From Gonium pectorale (Eukaryota; Chlorophyta; Chlorophyceae; Chlamydomonadales; Volvocaceae), in contig LSYV01000002.1 in assembly GCA_001584585.1 (NCBI GenBank), positions 891,626 through 955,625 of the forward strand: DNA of 64,000 nt, in the 5' to 3' direction. The notes below the pieces were generated by a model, which did no database searches, had not been told where the DNA came from, and was given only the letters and a program-made list of their open reading frames with translations. The position numbers and the translations under genes were made by a program. This document shows, piece after piece, positions 48,735 to 60,600 of the stretch. How positions within the stretch are numbered: position 1 is the first letter of the stretch; every line of letters begins with the position of its first letter.

Positions 48735-49586
48735 CTACAATACCCGGTGAATGGTGCCCCGGTCGTGGTGCTTCGATGTCTTGATGGTCGCATCCAAGTC
48801 CTGCCACCAGGCCGGCAGGAAGCGCTCCGCCAGGATCCGGAACCAGGGGCTCCACTTGAGACCGGATCCGGGATCCATCATCGCGGCCAGCTCCGCGGGA
48901 TCCACGTACCGCAGCTCGTCCACCTCGTCCGGATTGGGCTGGAGCGTCACGGGTGCACTTGGCCGTACAAAGAGCACGTAGTCGATCTCATGCTCGCCCC
49001 ACGGGGAGGTGGGCCCGTGCGTGTCCGAGTCCGGAGCGCAGTAGTGGAGGCGCGTGAGGAAGGTGAATGCGGAGGTGGGGACCTGGTCCGGGGGGATGCC
49101 CAGCTCGTGTCCCAGCTTGCGCACAGCGGCGGCCTTGATGCCGGGGACCGAGCCGTCCGCGACCGCCTCTGGCGAATCCACCTCGTCCGGAACCTGACCG
49201 GCGAGCGGGTGGCTGCAACACGTGTTGGTCCACACGCCGGGAAAAGTCACCTTGCTCGCGGCGCGCTTTTGGAGCAGCAGCTTCCCCTCCGCAGAGAACA
49301 GGAAGACCGAAAAGGCGCGGTGGAGGGGCGCGGGCGTGGGGCTGGCTCCGTCGGGACCTCCGTACGTGAAGCGGTGCGCGTCTGACTTTGGTGCGGTCCG
49401 CAGGATTCGATCAGCCTCGTCCACGACGAGGCACTCGTCCGCCGCCATTAGCTCCTCCTGGCTCATGCCCGCGCCTGCCCACGTTGATGACATCTGACCC
49501 GGGCTAGTGTCCAATGAGCGGCGCAGGGATGCGACTACGCGAGCTGCAACTGCACGACGGTAGCGCGCAGCGGCGCCAAAGAGCAT
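48735..49586 (-). CDS. IDI: isopentenyl-diphosphate delta-isomerase, type I (Nudix), single exon
   Basis: Interconverts IPP and DMAPP for isoprenoid synthesis (carotenoids, chlorophyll tail, prenyl groups). The protein has 283 residues in one uninterrupted exon, unlike every other complete gene here. An Arg/Ala-rich N-terminus of about 30 residues resembles a transit peptide. MSSTWAGAGMSQEELMAADE begins the conserved part. HRAFSVFLFSAEGKLLLQKR, WTNTCCSHPL (catalytic Cys), a Nudix-type AAVRKLGHELGI and GEHEIDYVLF (metal/catalytic Glu) are all present, and WFRILAERFLPAWW is the usual end. The last about 25 residues (TIKTSKHHDRGTIHRVL) exceed the family end. Start: ATG at 49586; an in-frame ATG at 49682 is possible, but a TATATG element lies just there, favouring the inner start. 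Confidence 0.93.
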   Translation of the reverse strand: MLFGAAARYRRAVAARVVASLRRSLDTSPGQMSSTWAGAGMSQEELMAADECLVVDEADRILRTAPKSDAHRFTYGGPDGASPTPAPLHRAFSVFLFSAEGKLLLQKRAASKVTFPGVWTNTCCSHPLAGQVPDEVDSPEAVADGSVPGIKAAAVRKLGHELGIPPDQVPTSAFTFLTRLHYCAPDSDTHGPTSPWGEHEIDYVLFVRPSAPVTLQPNPDEVDELRYVDPAELAAMMDPGSGLKWSPWFRILAERFLPAWWQDLDATIKTSKHHDRGTIHRVL

Positions 49587-52500
49587 GCTCCGCGGGTGGG
49601 GAGCACCGGCCCCGGGACGAGGTGGCGCAGCGCTGCCTAAACGCTTTTCGCAGACGCTACTGAGCAGGTGGTGCGAGAGCATATACAGCGAGGTTGCGAG
49701 GTCACGGCGTTTGGCGTTGCGGTCAAGCAGTTTGCGACGGCCTGGATTGCGAGTTTGTGCAAATTCGTAAAAGCTGAATAACAAAATGATTCTATTCTTT
49801 CGCAGGGTCCAGGTTTGGGGTAGTCGCTGACGCGCGAAGGCTCTCCTGTCTCCGGAGCCATCTGTTGGCTCCCATGCGTGCATTATGGGGCTGCACATGG
49901 GGGAGGGTTATGTTTGGTTAGGGACCCTACCCTCCGTGCGGTTTCATTTGGGCGATGTTCAGGGCAAGGCTGCCGCGCTCAAACCCGTCACAATTCAAGT
50001 TCATGACCGGGGCTTAGGTGGGAGATGCACAACGTGATGCTGTGGGCTCACGAACATCATGTTTGTGCGCACAGGGCGCTGGGGACGGTTTTAGGCCAGG
50101 GGACCAAGGCGTGGGCCAGGGCGGAACCGCGGTAAAGATAGAAAAGAAATATCTTGCTGTCGAGTACGTAAATATGGGCCATGAAAACGGGCGCGAACGC
50201 AAGTGTATCCCGCCTCTGGCGCATTGAGGCGGCGAGAATCGAAAGCAGGTCTCGGGTGCCCATGGGGTCAGCATGTCTGGGGACGGGGAACCGCTGGCGC
50301 AGTCTACGCCCAAGGTGTCGGAGGCTCGGAGCCGTCACTGACCGAGCGGCTGACCTGAGCGCTGGCGTTCTCGGTGACAGAAAAAGGCGGCTCGCTGGGA
50401 ACGACCTGGAATCCCGACCTGGGCTAGGCAGCGGCTGCTGAGGTAGGAAGCAAGCAATCGGGGGACAGTGGTTTTGGAAGGCAGTCCCAGTAGAGGAGCC
50501 TGGGGCGCAAGCAAACGGGGGAGGAGTGTGCGGGGCGGAGCGTGTGGGACACACGGTGAACGGCCGCTGCTGCTTGTCTCTCCCCGTCCTATTTCCCCTA
50601 GGTGCGGGTGCGCTAGTCGCCAGCGGGATACGGGCCTCCTCTAGAGCTCTAGTAGTATAGGCGGCCGAGCCCAGCCCAACAGAAGGGAACCCGGAGTACC
50701 GGTAGCGCAGGCCGGCGAGCGTATCTGTCAGGGAGGCGCGCGCTATGTTAGACCGAGGCTGCGGCATGGCCCCCCTTGGACAACACCCGTCGCATGTAAT
50801 ATGATAATGGACCGGTTCGTGCGACGGTCTGCAACAGGGTTTGTACGGGATGACGGTCTCTATCGTGGGCAGCATTCTCCTTTGCAGCTTTCATTCGAAA
50901 GAGATTGTTCTGTTAAGGACGTGCGGTGCGGCTACGCTTTGGTGCAGAGCTGGTGCAGTTGGACGCGGTTTCAGGCGGCTTGGGGTGGGGGAATGGATTC
51001 GGGTTGTTGGTCTTTTGTGATGGAAAGGTAAACGCATACGATGAGCGTAAGCGCGAAAGTGATGGTGTCGTGGTAGGACCCAGCTCCAGAGGTAGTCGAA
51101 GGGGTGATGTCCCTGGATCTGGTATTTTGTGTATGTGTGTGGTGGTGTGTGTGTCTTGCTCCTTAACCGCGGTGGCACACGACAAGAATTCTTCATCCGT
51201 TTACCTCCTAGCTTCGCGTTAGTATCCTCTGTCACTTTTCTTGATTTTGTCGTCCCCCTGTTCTGTGGTCTTTAGGTGCAAGGCTCCTTGTCCTCGTGTG
51301 CGTGCCGCCATGGTGTGGTGCGCTGCAGTCAGGCAGGGCAGGGTTCCGGTGGTTCTGTCCATAGGAGGGCTGTCTGTTAATCCTGTTGTCTGCGCCATTT
51401 CCGCTTCACGTCCTGTAACCTTTCCCACAGAAAACAAAGCTAGATTGACAGGCGTCGTACGTCGCGGTCTGCGTTGTACAACGGCCCGGTACAGTATATA
51501 CGGATCAGTCCAGAGTGTGGCGGACGGTGGATGCGGACCAGGGTGGGGTGTGTGGGTGGGCAACAGCGATGGCGAAGCGGACATTCACATCAAAATCCGC
51601 GACCTTGCCAGCAGGGTTGGTGGGTACAATGCAAGGGGGCCAGAGCAAGTGAGCAGATGGGCTCTCCCGACGCGGGTCCAGCAGCCGTGGGCTCAGCTTA
51701 CCAGCGTGTCACTGTTACCTGGATCATGCAGATTTCAGGATGGCAGCAACGGTCCGGCACAGTACGGCTATGGGGTGCTGGTGCGCAGGACGCTGCAAGG
51801 CGCGCGGCAGCAAGTGCGCGGGCAGACGCTCGCGAAAGGCTCGACCACCACATCGCATGGAGCACGACGGCCAGGATGGTTCCGTGGGGAGGGCAAGTGG
51901 TGCACGGTGAGGATGGGCGCAGCCACAGGGTGGTACACTCGTGGGTGATACGGCCCAAGCGGCTCCAACCGACGCGCCCAAACATTCGTGCAAGACTGTG
52001 CTTCAGGATATCAGGACCATTTCCGCATGTAGACGCGCAAGGAGTACTGCCGCAGACACAGCTGTCAGGGCCCAAAGGTGGCCCGTGCCAATTCTTGACA
52101 CCACCATTGGCCACACGACACAGCGTTTGGCCACGACGGAGCCAGCCAGTAAGCCAGTAAGTACATGAGACATCCGAGGGGCAATCCGTTCTTGATGCCT
52201 GTGCCGTCAAGGCACACGCCGCCCGTGCGGGCAGGTCTCGTGGCCGGATCCACGGTAAAGAGGGCGCCCACATCCGCACGCATTGCGGCAGAGCGAAGTA
52301 GCGGTAACAGCGTCCACGCGTACGGACGCACGGTCGGAGCGGGCCACAAAAACTTTGTGCTGAGAGCGATTTCACATGCAAAGCGCCCAATACACCCGTG
52401 CGTGTCGGGCCCCCGGTTTGTGGATGCACTAAACGCCGAAAGACCATCTACGTGCACTTAAGGAGGAGCGTTTAGGTGGACTTTGGGTTTTAGGGTTAGG

Positions 52501-54473
52501 TGCGGATGACCCGGCATGTGCAGCCTGCACCCTAAAGCCCGCAGACTGCCGCCCGCCGCTGCGTCTGTGGCTGCGCGTCGAGCTCGGACAATTCCGCAAA
52601 GGGAAAGGAAGCAATCCATACCCACACACGCACACCCGACGCCGTATTGCAGCGTTAAGTCACTCGGGGTCCCCCAGGCCAGCGGGCGCCACGTAGCGGG
52701 GGCGTGTAGCGGGAGCGTGTATCGGGTACTATGCGTAATGGGTTGTTGGGCTGCCGGCTAGAACGCTAGGTCGACTGTTTGCCTCGCCTCGCTCGCCTTC
52801 CTCGCCTAGTCTGTTTGCCTAGTCTGTTCGCTTGCAGCATGTCCACAAGCACGCACGCATATTCGCACGACGTAGCACACCCGACGCCGTATCATAGTGA
52901 GCACGCTGTCTGCCCCACACACGAAGCCGCGATGCTACCAGTAAGGCGGGTTAACAGCGTGGTGCAGAGCAAGGCGGGCGATGTGTGTAAACACGGCGTA
53001 GCAGTCAACAAACATGACATGGATGTGGCCGTGGTGTGCGGTATCGCCGGCTGAAGGCCTGGTACGAACTGGTACAGGACCCGCAGGGCACCCAGCCCGC
53101 CCACCCGGAACACCTAGCGGCAGTATGTAGACTTAATGTAGGGACCCATACATGTACAGAGGCCGATACATGGGAGGTGGCAAGGGCATTCCCTTCCCAG
53201 TAGCCCAGCGCCGGTTGACCTGCACAAAGTGTAGGTAGTAGGTGCTGCATACGCACACGGGCGCAGCTGGAGTGTACGGCATGGTGAGTGGTGTGCTGGA
53301 GACGGGTGATTCAGCCTGAGCCATGAGGTACGCATGTGAGGTCAGCTCAGACCTTGCAATAACGCGCATGGCGCTACTGTGTTCGGCCGTGTTCTGCGGG
53401 CAGCGCCCGGTGTATGTGGTGACATGGGGACAGGGGAGGCACGCCACAACACAAACATCGCGTGGTTTATACGGTAGTGACGACGGCAATGATGCCCAAG
53501 AGTTTAGCGGATAACTCTCCGCACCATCGCGTGCCTGAGACCGAACGGCCATTCAGTTGTGGCAGGGTTTGACCACACGACGCCCACAATTCTTGTCGAC
53601 TGTTTTGCACCTCCATTGTTCTATCTGCAGCGCTATGGGGTTCAGGCCAGGTCCGAGGCCGAGGCTCCAAGGCACGCCCGAGCCTGCGTGTCGGAGGCTG
53701 CGGAGGTGCTCAACGGCGGGAGTGAACGCCTGCTCCCAAGGTAAATGGCACAGTCCGCAGTACTACAACGCTGTGATTTCACTCCTCGGGAGTGCATCAC
53801 AACGTCGGAATTTGCTCCGGGCTTGCCTGAGACCCGCCTGGCAAGGTACATCTGATGTACGTATGGCAGGCACGTATATGAGAAGTGTAGTGGACACATC
53901 GCGCTTGGCATCCCTCACCCGCAGCGACTCCTGCTGACGTGGCGGCGAGTGATATGCTCGATATGCTCGTCCCATTACCTAACCGGTAGAGCAGCCCCTC
54001 TGTTTCTTGCCATCGCAATTAGGCTGATGGAAATGTATCATCATGTACCGTTCATCCTTAAATTTCGTCGATGGCGGTTGGCCGCGGGGCTTTCTCTCGG
54101 GCGCGCCGCAGGTGTGACGGGATAAAACGCCTCTACCAGTATTAATAGATTAAATTACAGTGGCAGCGACTATGCTTCTACCCCTTCCAAACCAACCACC
54201 CGCCTGTGGGGAGCCTCGTCGTGTAGGATGCGTCTTGAAAAGGGCATGCAATACAGATTGGAGATGCAGTGGACTTTGTCGACCTTGGGTAACAAGGTTG
54301 CCACTGCGCAAAAAGTGCGGTCGCACGTAAGCACTCGTCTGCTGCAAGTGCCTCTGTGGGCTCCGCAACCCGTGTCGGAAGAGCTCGATAGCCGTTATTC
54401 CAGTTTCTTGAAAGCCCTACACGTCCGGTACAGTACGAGTAAGGCCCCCGCCCTTGCCGAGACGTACCGCCGA
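49587..54473. other. gene-poor region upstream of PPDK
   Basis: About 4.9 kb without a gene I can support. Long open frames occur on both strands (for example minus 51698-52447 and minus 53133-53552), but they lack codon bias, splice structure and known motifs. A 17-bp sequence (CACACCCGACGCCGTAT) is present twice, near 52634 and 52877. The region may hold decayed mobile elements; I could not identify one. Confidence 0.45.
49681..49686 (-). promoter_or_regulatory. TATA-like element upstream of IDI
   Basis: Minus-strand TGTATATG, about 95 bp before the chosen ATG; suggestive only. Confidence 0.25.
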
Positions 54474-54481
54474 TATAAAAA
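54474..54481 (+). promoter_or_regulatory. TATA box of the PPDK gene
   Basis: TATAAAAA, the best TATA match in the window, about 150 bp before the ATG at 54630. It implies a 5' UTR of roughly 120 nt and argues against a start upstream at 54228. Confidence 0.6.
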
Positions 54482-54629
54482 GCAGCCGGTCGCATTATCA
54501 CACATCACAAAGCAAGCTACTATACGCGCTACCTTCAAGCAAAGGCTCCTACTACGGAACACCTGTCGACACTCCCCATTTCAGAAGGACCCAAAGCTGT
54601 CGTCCTCACCTTCCTCAAAGCGCGCAAGG

Positions 54630-57600
54630 ATGACGATTCGTCGCATCTACCCCTTCAGCCGGGGCAATAGCGATGGAAACAAGGCCATGAAGGAGCTGGT
54701 GGGTTGGCGAGTGTTGTTGCGGGTTGGTTACGGGACGGTGCCCAGGTCGCGAAGCATGCTCGGAAGATAAGGGGAATATGGAATTCGTTCCGAATTAGGT
54801 TTGCGCCCACAGGCCTGGCGCGCTCTTGAATGCCGACCGTAATTCTGCGTGCGCATGCCGCCCGCGCAAGCAGGGGCGAGGCCGCACTGAGCAGTCCACC
54901 CGCCCAACCTTTGGTCACACTCCCCTTGTCTTAAAGCCTGCTAGGTGTGTCTGGTTTCCTGTCCGAAGGTTTTCGATACTTGCCTGGGTTGTATCCCTTT
55001 GGCCTTGCAGCTCGGCGGCAAGGGCGCCAACCTCTGTGAGATGGCCCGCTGTGGTCTGAACGTGCCACCGGGCTTTACTATCACTACCGAGGTCTGCGAG
55101 GAGTTCCACCGCTGTGGTGAGCGGGCATCGCAACCTCGATAACGCGTGGACACAGGCGCCTTCGCTGATACCAGCATCCACTGAGAATAATTCTTCCTTG
55201 TTGTTTCCTTTCTCTCGCTTGTCCAGAAGGACCTTAACACCAAAGGCCTCCGAGCCTTCACTGCAGCGCGGTTACCCGCATTGCGCCGGCCACCCTCCAG
55301 CCCGTTCATGCTCATCCTACCTTGCGCCCCTGACACCACTTGCCTTCCCCCCGTCCCTTGTACCCTTCGCCCTCAGGTGGCCAGCTGCCCGATGAGCTCC
55401 TCGAAGACGTGCGCAAGGCCGTCGCCGGCGTCGAAGCCGAGATGGGGCTCAAGTTCGGTGACGCCAATGCACCACTGCTCTTCTCCGTCCGCTCCGGCGC
55501 TGCGGTGAGCATGGGGTTGTGCAAGGGCAAGCATAGGTACGGTTCACCCCTTCGCTGTGTGCACCCAGACGTCGCTCCCAAACACCGACCCCTGCACCAC
55601 CTGCTCTACATACAGATACACCAAGGTTGTAGCAAGCACCACCATTTGCTCGTCCTTTTCATGCAAACGTTTCGCAGCCCAAGCCCGGATTCCTGGCCTA
55701 ACCTGCCTCCTGGCCCCCTCCCGCCCTTCTCCCGCCCCCCTCCACCCCACCCCCGCAGGTGTCTATGCCCGGCATGATGGACACCGTGCTCAACCTGGGC
55801 CTCAACGACCAGGTGGTGGAGGGCTTCGCCGCCAAGTACGGCGCCCGCTTCGCCATGGACTGCTACAGGTACGTGCGACATGCAAGCGTGTGAAGGCGTG
55901 TGGGTGGGTGGGGCGCTCCCCGCGTGCGAATGCCCTGTGCCGGCTTGGGAACACCTCATCGCGGCACCGGCTTGGAACACCTCATCGCGGCATCGCCCCG
56001 TGTGAACGAACCCCCATCACGGCCAACTCCCCTCTTCGCGCCTGCTCCTCCATACAACCCCTCTTTCCACCCCTTCACCCTCTTTCCACGGCCACATTCG
56101 CTCAGGCCGGCCCCCCTCTCTCCTCCCCATCCACTCCCCACTCCGCAGGCGCCTGCTCCAAATGTTCGGTGACGTGGTGCTGGGCATCCCGCACGAGGCC
56201 TTCGAGGCCAAGCTGACCGCCATCAAGGCCGCCAAGGGGCTGCAGTTTGACGTGCAGATGGACGCCGACGACCTGCGCAGCCTGGTGGGCCTGTACAAGC
56301 AAGTGTACGTCGATCACGGCCAGGAGCTGCCGCAGGACCCCTGGCAGCAGATGTACATGGGAATTAACGCCGTGTTCAAGTGAGCCTCGAGGTTCTTTTG
56401 ACCTCCGCGCGTGAGAGGCGGGTGGCGGGCGGGTTGGCACTCGGCAGCCGAGCCAGGCGCCGTGGGACACGCCCTCCGTTTGCATGGAATGGTGAAGCGT
56501 GACGGCCTTGGCTGGCCATGGCGGTTGTTTGGCTCCTGCGGCTGCGAAACCCCGCATTCTGAAGCCACGGTCCGCCTCGACACTGCAGTCGTCCGCACTT
56601 CTAACAGCCCCCCCCCCGGTTCCCGTCGAACCCCGCACTCCACACCACCCAGGTCGTGGAACATTCCCCGCGCCATCAAGTACCGCGAGATCAACAAGAT
56701 CACCGGCCTCAAGGGCACGGCGGTCAACGTGCAGACCATGGTGTACGGCAACATGGGCGACACCAGCGGCACGGGCGTGTGCTTCACGCGCAACCCCGCC
56801 AACGGAGAGCGCGAGCTCTTTGGCGAGTTCCTCATCAACGCGCAGGTGCGTTTATCGGTAGGAATTGGTTCGATTGCGGTGATTGGAGCGGGGTTGCGGC
56901 TGTTGGGTTGCGTTGGTGTATGTTGGGAGTCACTGGCGCTCAGGCTGTAACGGCAGTCCGTGCGGCCGTATTCCCGCGTATCCAGCATGCATCGTCGCGC
57001 GCTACCTGCCCGAACGCTTCGGCTATGGCCATTGCCGTACGTTTTGCGAGCTGGGACGCTGCGGGACGCTGTGTTACTGTGGACCGGGCAGCCACCAGCA
57101 CCTTTCTACTTCCGTCCTCGACGGCTGGCGCGACAGCTTTTCAAACAGCGCCTTGTTGCCACCCCCTCCGGCGTGCAGGGCGAGGATGTGGTGGCGGGCA
57201 TCCGCACGCCAATGCCCATCAAGCACATGGCTGACGTGATGCCGCCAATCTACGCGGAGCTGGTGGCCAACACCACCATGCTGGAGAAGCACATGAAGGA
57301 CATGCAGGTGCGCGGACGGGGGGCGGGCGGGCGGGCGGGCGGCTCGTGAGCGGCCCGGTGCGTGCTTGCCCTGCGTGTAGGGCAGTTCATCTTTGTGTTG
57401 GGCAGCTGTTCCAGAGGCGGAGGGTCAGTATTAATATTGTGGTCGTATTGCGAATGTGTAGGTTTGCATCACCGCTGTGCCGGTGCATGGCTTGGCTGTA
57501 TGCGTGGAAGGGCGCTTGGCCGGCGCTTGTTCTCCCACCCCATGCAGTTCCTCCCTGACCCCTCTTCTCCCGTCCCGCCCTGCCGCCTCCCGCCTGCCGC

Positions 57601-60600
57601 AGGACGTTGAGTTCACGGTCCAGGAGGGCAAGCTGTTCATGCTGCAGTGCCGCAACGGCAAGCGCACCGGCACGGCCGCGCTGCGCATCGCGCTGGAGCT
57701 GGAGGCGGAGGGCCTGATCAGCAAGGACGAGGCGGTGTGCATGGTGGAGCCGCGCCACCTGGACCAGCTGCTGCACCCGCAGTTCGAGGACGAAAAGAAG
57801 TACGCCAAGGACGTCATCACGCGCGGTCTGGCGGCCTCGCCCGGTGAGCGCTCGGCTGGCGTTGACAATTAACAGTAGCGCAGTACGCAAAGGTCGGACG
57901 CTGACGCATGGGAATAGGCACGAGTGCCGCGTGTTTTGTCGCTTTGGCGGCGTATCGCTCCTCGAATCGCTGGGAGGAGCAGCACCCGGTTCGTACGACA
58001 TGTATGTGCTTACCCTGCATGCGTTGCTGGTCGCCGGCTGCAGGCGCCGCGGTTGGTCGGCTGGTGTTCAGCGCCGAGGAGGCCGAGGAGTGGGCGGCCC
58101 GCGGCGAGCGGGTGGTGCTGTGCCGCCACGAGACGTCGCCCGAGGACGTGGGCGGCATGCACGCGGCGCAGGGCATCCTCACCTGCCGCGGCGGCATGAC
58201 GTCGCACGCGGCCGTCGTGGCGCGCGGCTGGGGCAAGCCCTGCGTGTGCGGCTGCGAGGCGCTGCACATTGACCTCAAGGCAAAGGTGGGCGCCGAGCGT
58301 GTGCCTAGCAGCGCGGGGGTAGGTCAGGGGCGGGGCGGGCCGGGGCAGGGCGGGCCGGGGCAGGGCGGGTATAGGGGAGGAGGAGAGCCAGTCCTTATGG
58401 CACCGCTGTGACTTGTGGCTGGGCTCAGGGTTGGGCTGGATGCAGTGCGCGCGCGGTGGCGGCGGCTCGGGGGGCGTGTAAAAGAGAGGTTGGGGTTGGG
58501 GTGTGTTGAATCGCTTCCGCGGACAGACGTCGGCCTCACTCTTTGTGTGGAGTCTTATGGCCCGGACGTGGGGCAAGGCCCAGCCAGCTGGTGCGCGTCC
58601 CTCGCACGCTTCCAGCCGTGGCCGCTCGCCAGGGCCCCTCGCGCCAACGACTGCCCGCGGGCCTAACTCACCTCGCTGTCTGCTGCTGCCGCCCCTCCCC
58701 TCTCGCCCCACTTTTCCCCTTCACTCCCAGACCCTTGTGTACGAGGCGAACGGCCAGGAGGTTATTCTGAATGAGGGCGACTGGGTGTCGCTCAACGGCA
58801 CCACGGGCGAGGTGATCGTGGGCCAGCAGCCGCTGCGCAAGCCCGAGGTGCAGGGCGGCAACCTTGGCAAGCTCATGAGGTGCGGGCGGCGCCGGGTGGC
58901 CGGGTGGCCGGATGGCCGCGGAGCGTGCGGAGCGTGTGGGGATTTGTGGATTAACTTTAAAAAGAGGGCGAGGACGGGCAGGAAGAGGGCGAGGACGGGC
59001 AGGTTTCACCGTGAGGCCGCTTGCTCGTGTGTATTGCGCGTACTGCTGCGGGAGCAGGCCCCTGGATGCCATGTACCACACTATCCGCCGACCCCAGCGG
59101 CCCGCCCCCAGCTCAGCCCTTGGCTCACTCCCTCGCTCCCCCGCCCCTCCTCCCCGCCCGCCTGCCCAACACAGCTGGGTGGACAAGGCCCGCCGGCTGC
59201 GCGTGCTGACCAACGCCGACACGCCCGAGGACGCGCTGGTGGCCCGCACCAACGGCGCGCAGGGCATTGGGCTGTGCCGCACGGAGCACATGTTCTTCGC
59301 CACGCACGAGCGCATCGCGGCTGTGCGGCGCATGATCGCCGAGGAGGAGCTGGACAGCAGCCACAAGATGGAGGCGCTGGACGAGCTCAAGCGCTACCAG
59401 CGCGAGGACTTCGAGGGCATCTTCAAGTGAGCGCCCTGCGGCCCTCGCACCTCCGCAAACCGTGCCGTGCCGTACTCCGTACTCCATACATGTGCTCTCG
59501 TACGACTGTGATCGTGCCTCATGGCATTGCCTTGCGCCCTGGACGGCCCCTCTCGCCTGCGCGCTACAAATTTTAAGCCCTCGCCTGCTTGTCTCTCGCC
59601 AGGGTGTTGATACCCAGCCTTTCCGTTCCTCCCCGCCCCGCCCGCAGGGCCATGGACGGCCTGCCGGTCACCATCCGCCTGCTGGACCCCCCGCTGCACG
59701 AGTTCCTGCCCCAGGAGGGCCCCGCCATGGAGGCGCTGTGCCGCCAGCTGGCGGAGGAGCTGGGCGCGTCGCTGGAGCGCGTGGAGGGGCGGCTCAACGG
59801 CCTGCGCGAGGTGAACCCCATGATGGGCCTGCGCGGCTGCCGGCTGGGCATCGTGCACCCCGAGATCACCGAGATGCAGGCGACGGCCATCTTTGAGGCA
59901 GCCGCCGCGGTGATCAAGGAGGGCGGCCACGTGCACCCGCACATCATGGTGCCGCTGGTGAGCAGGAGGAGGAGATGGGGAGGTGGAAGAGGAGGAGGGC
60001 AGGGGAATGGGGAGGAGGTGGAAGTGGAGGAGGACGAGGGCTGGGAGTTAGGGACCCTGCAGGCAGTCAGCCGAGTCAGGGCACTTCACACGTACGGGAT
60101 TTCGCAGGCAGTCAGCCGAGTCAGGGGACTTCACAGGTACGGGATTTCGCATGAAGAGTGTTTTTAGAAGTGTTGTAGTACTCGGGCAAATCCATCTCGG
60201 CGCACGTGGCCTGGCCGATTGCGGGGTTGTTTGACTGGGCACTGCGGAGCGCGGAGCGCCGCGTGCGCTTTGCAGCCACCGACATCGTCTTGTCCTGCAC
60301 GGATGCGCTTCCTTGGCGTGGCCGCCGCCCGCCTAGCCGGTTGTTGGTGCTCAACCCCCGCCTCCTCCGCTGCCCGCCTCCTCGCCCACCAGGTTGCCAC
60401 CACCGATGAGATGGACCACCAGCTCGCCATCATCCACGCGGCCGCCAAGGCCGTGGCCGCTGCAAGCGGCGTACAAGGTGGGTGGCCGGGTGGCTGCAGG
60501 GCGGGTTCGGGCCCTGCGCGGCAGCAGGATGTTGGCAACCGCGGCTCCGGGAGATGGTTTCGGGCGCGTATGCTAAGCGGCGTCACAAGAGTGCACGTTA

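Noticed and set aside
49587..49898. Longer IDI N-terminus (open frame continues upstream to 49898)
   Set aside because: A TATA-like element lies at about 49681 and the extension lacks coding bias; the inner ATG gives a normal transit peptide.
51698..52447. 249-residue minus-strand frame as a possible transposase
   Set aside because: No DDE, zinc-finger or other transposase motif and no codon bias; kept only as part of the gene-poor region.
52486..52500. TTTTAGGG as telomeric repeat
   Set aside because: Only a single copy of the algal telomere unit; no array.
53133..53552. 139-residue minus-strand frame
   Set aside because: Some stretches look protein-like, but there is no recognised family, no splice support and no codon bias.
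54228..54629. N-terminal extension of PPDK as a long transit peptide
   Set aside because: Codons are unbiased, the N-terminus contains Glu and is not transit-like, and a TATA box lies within it.
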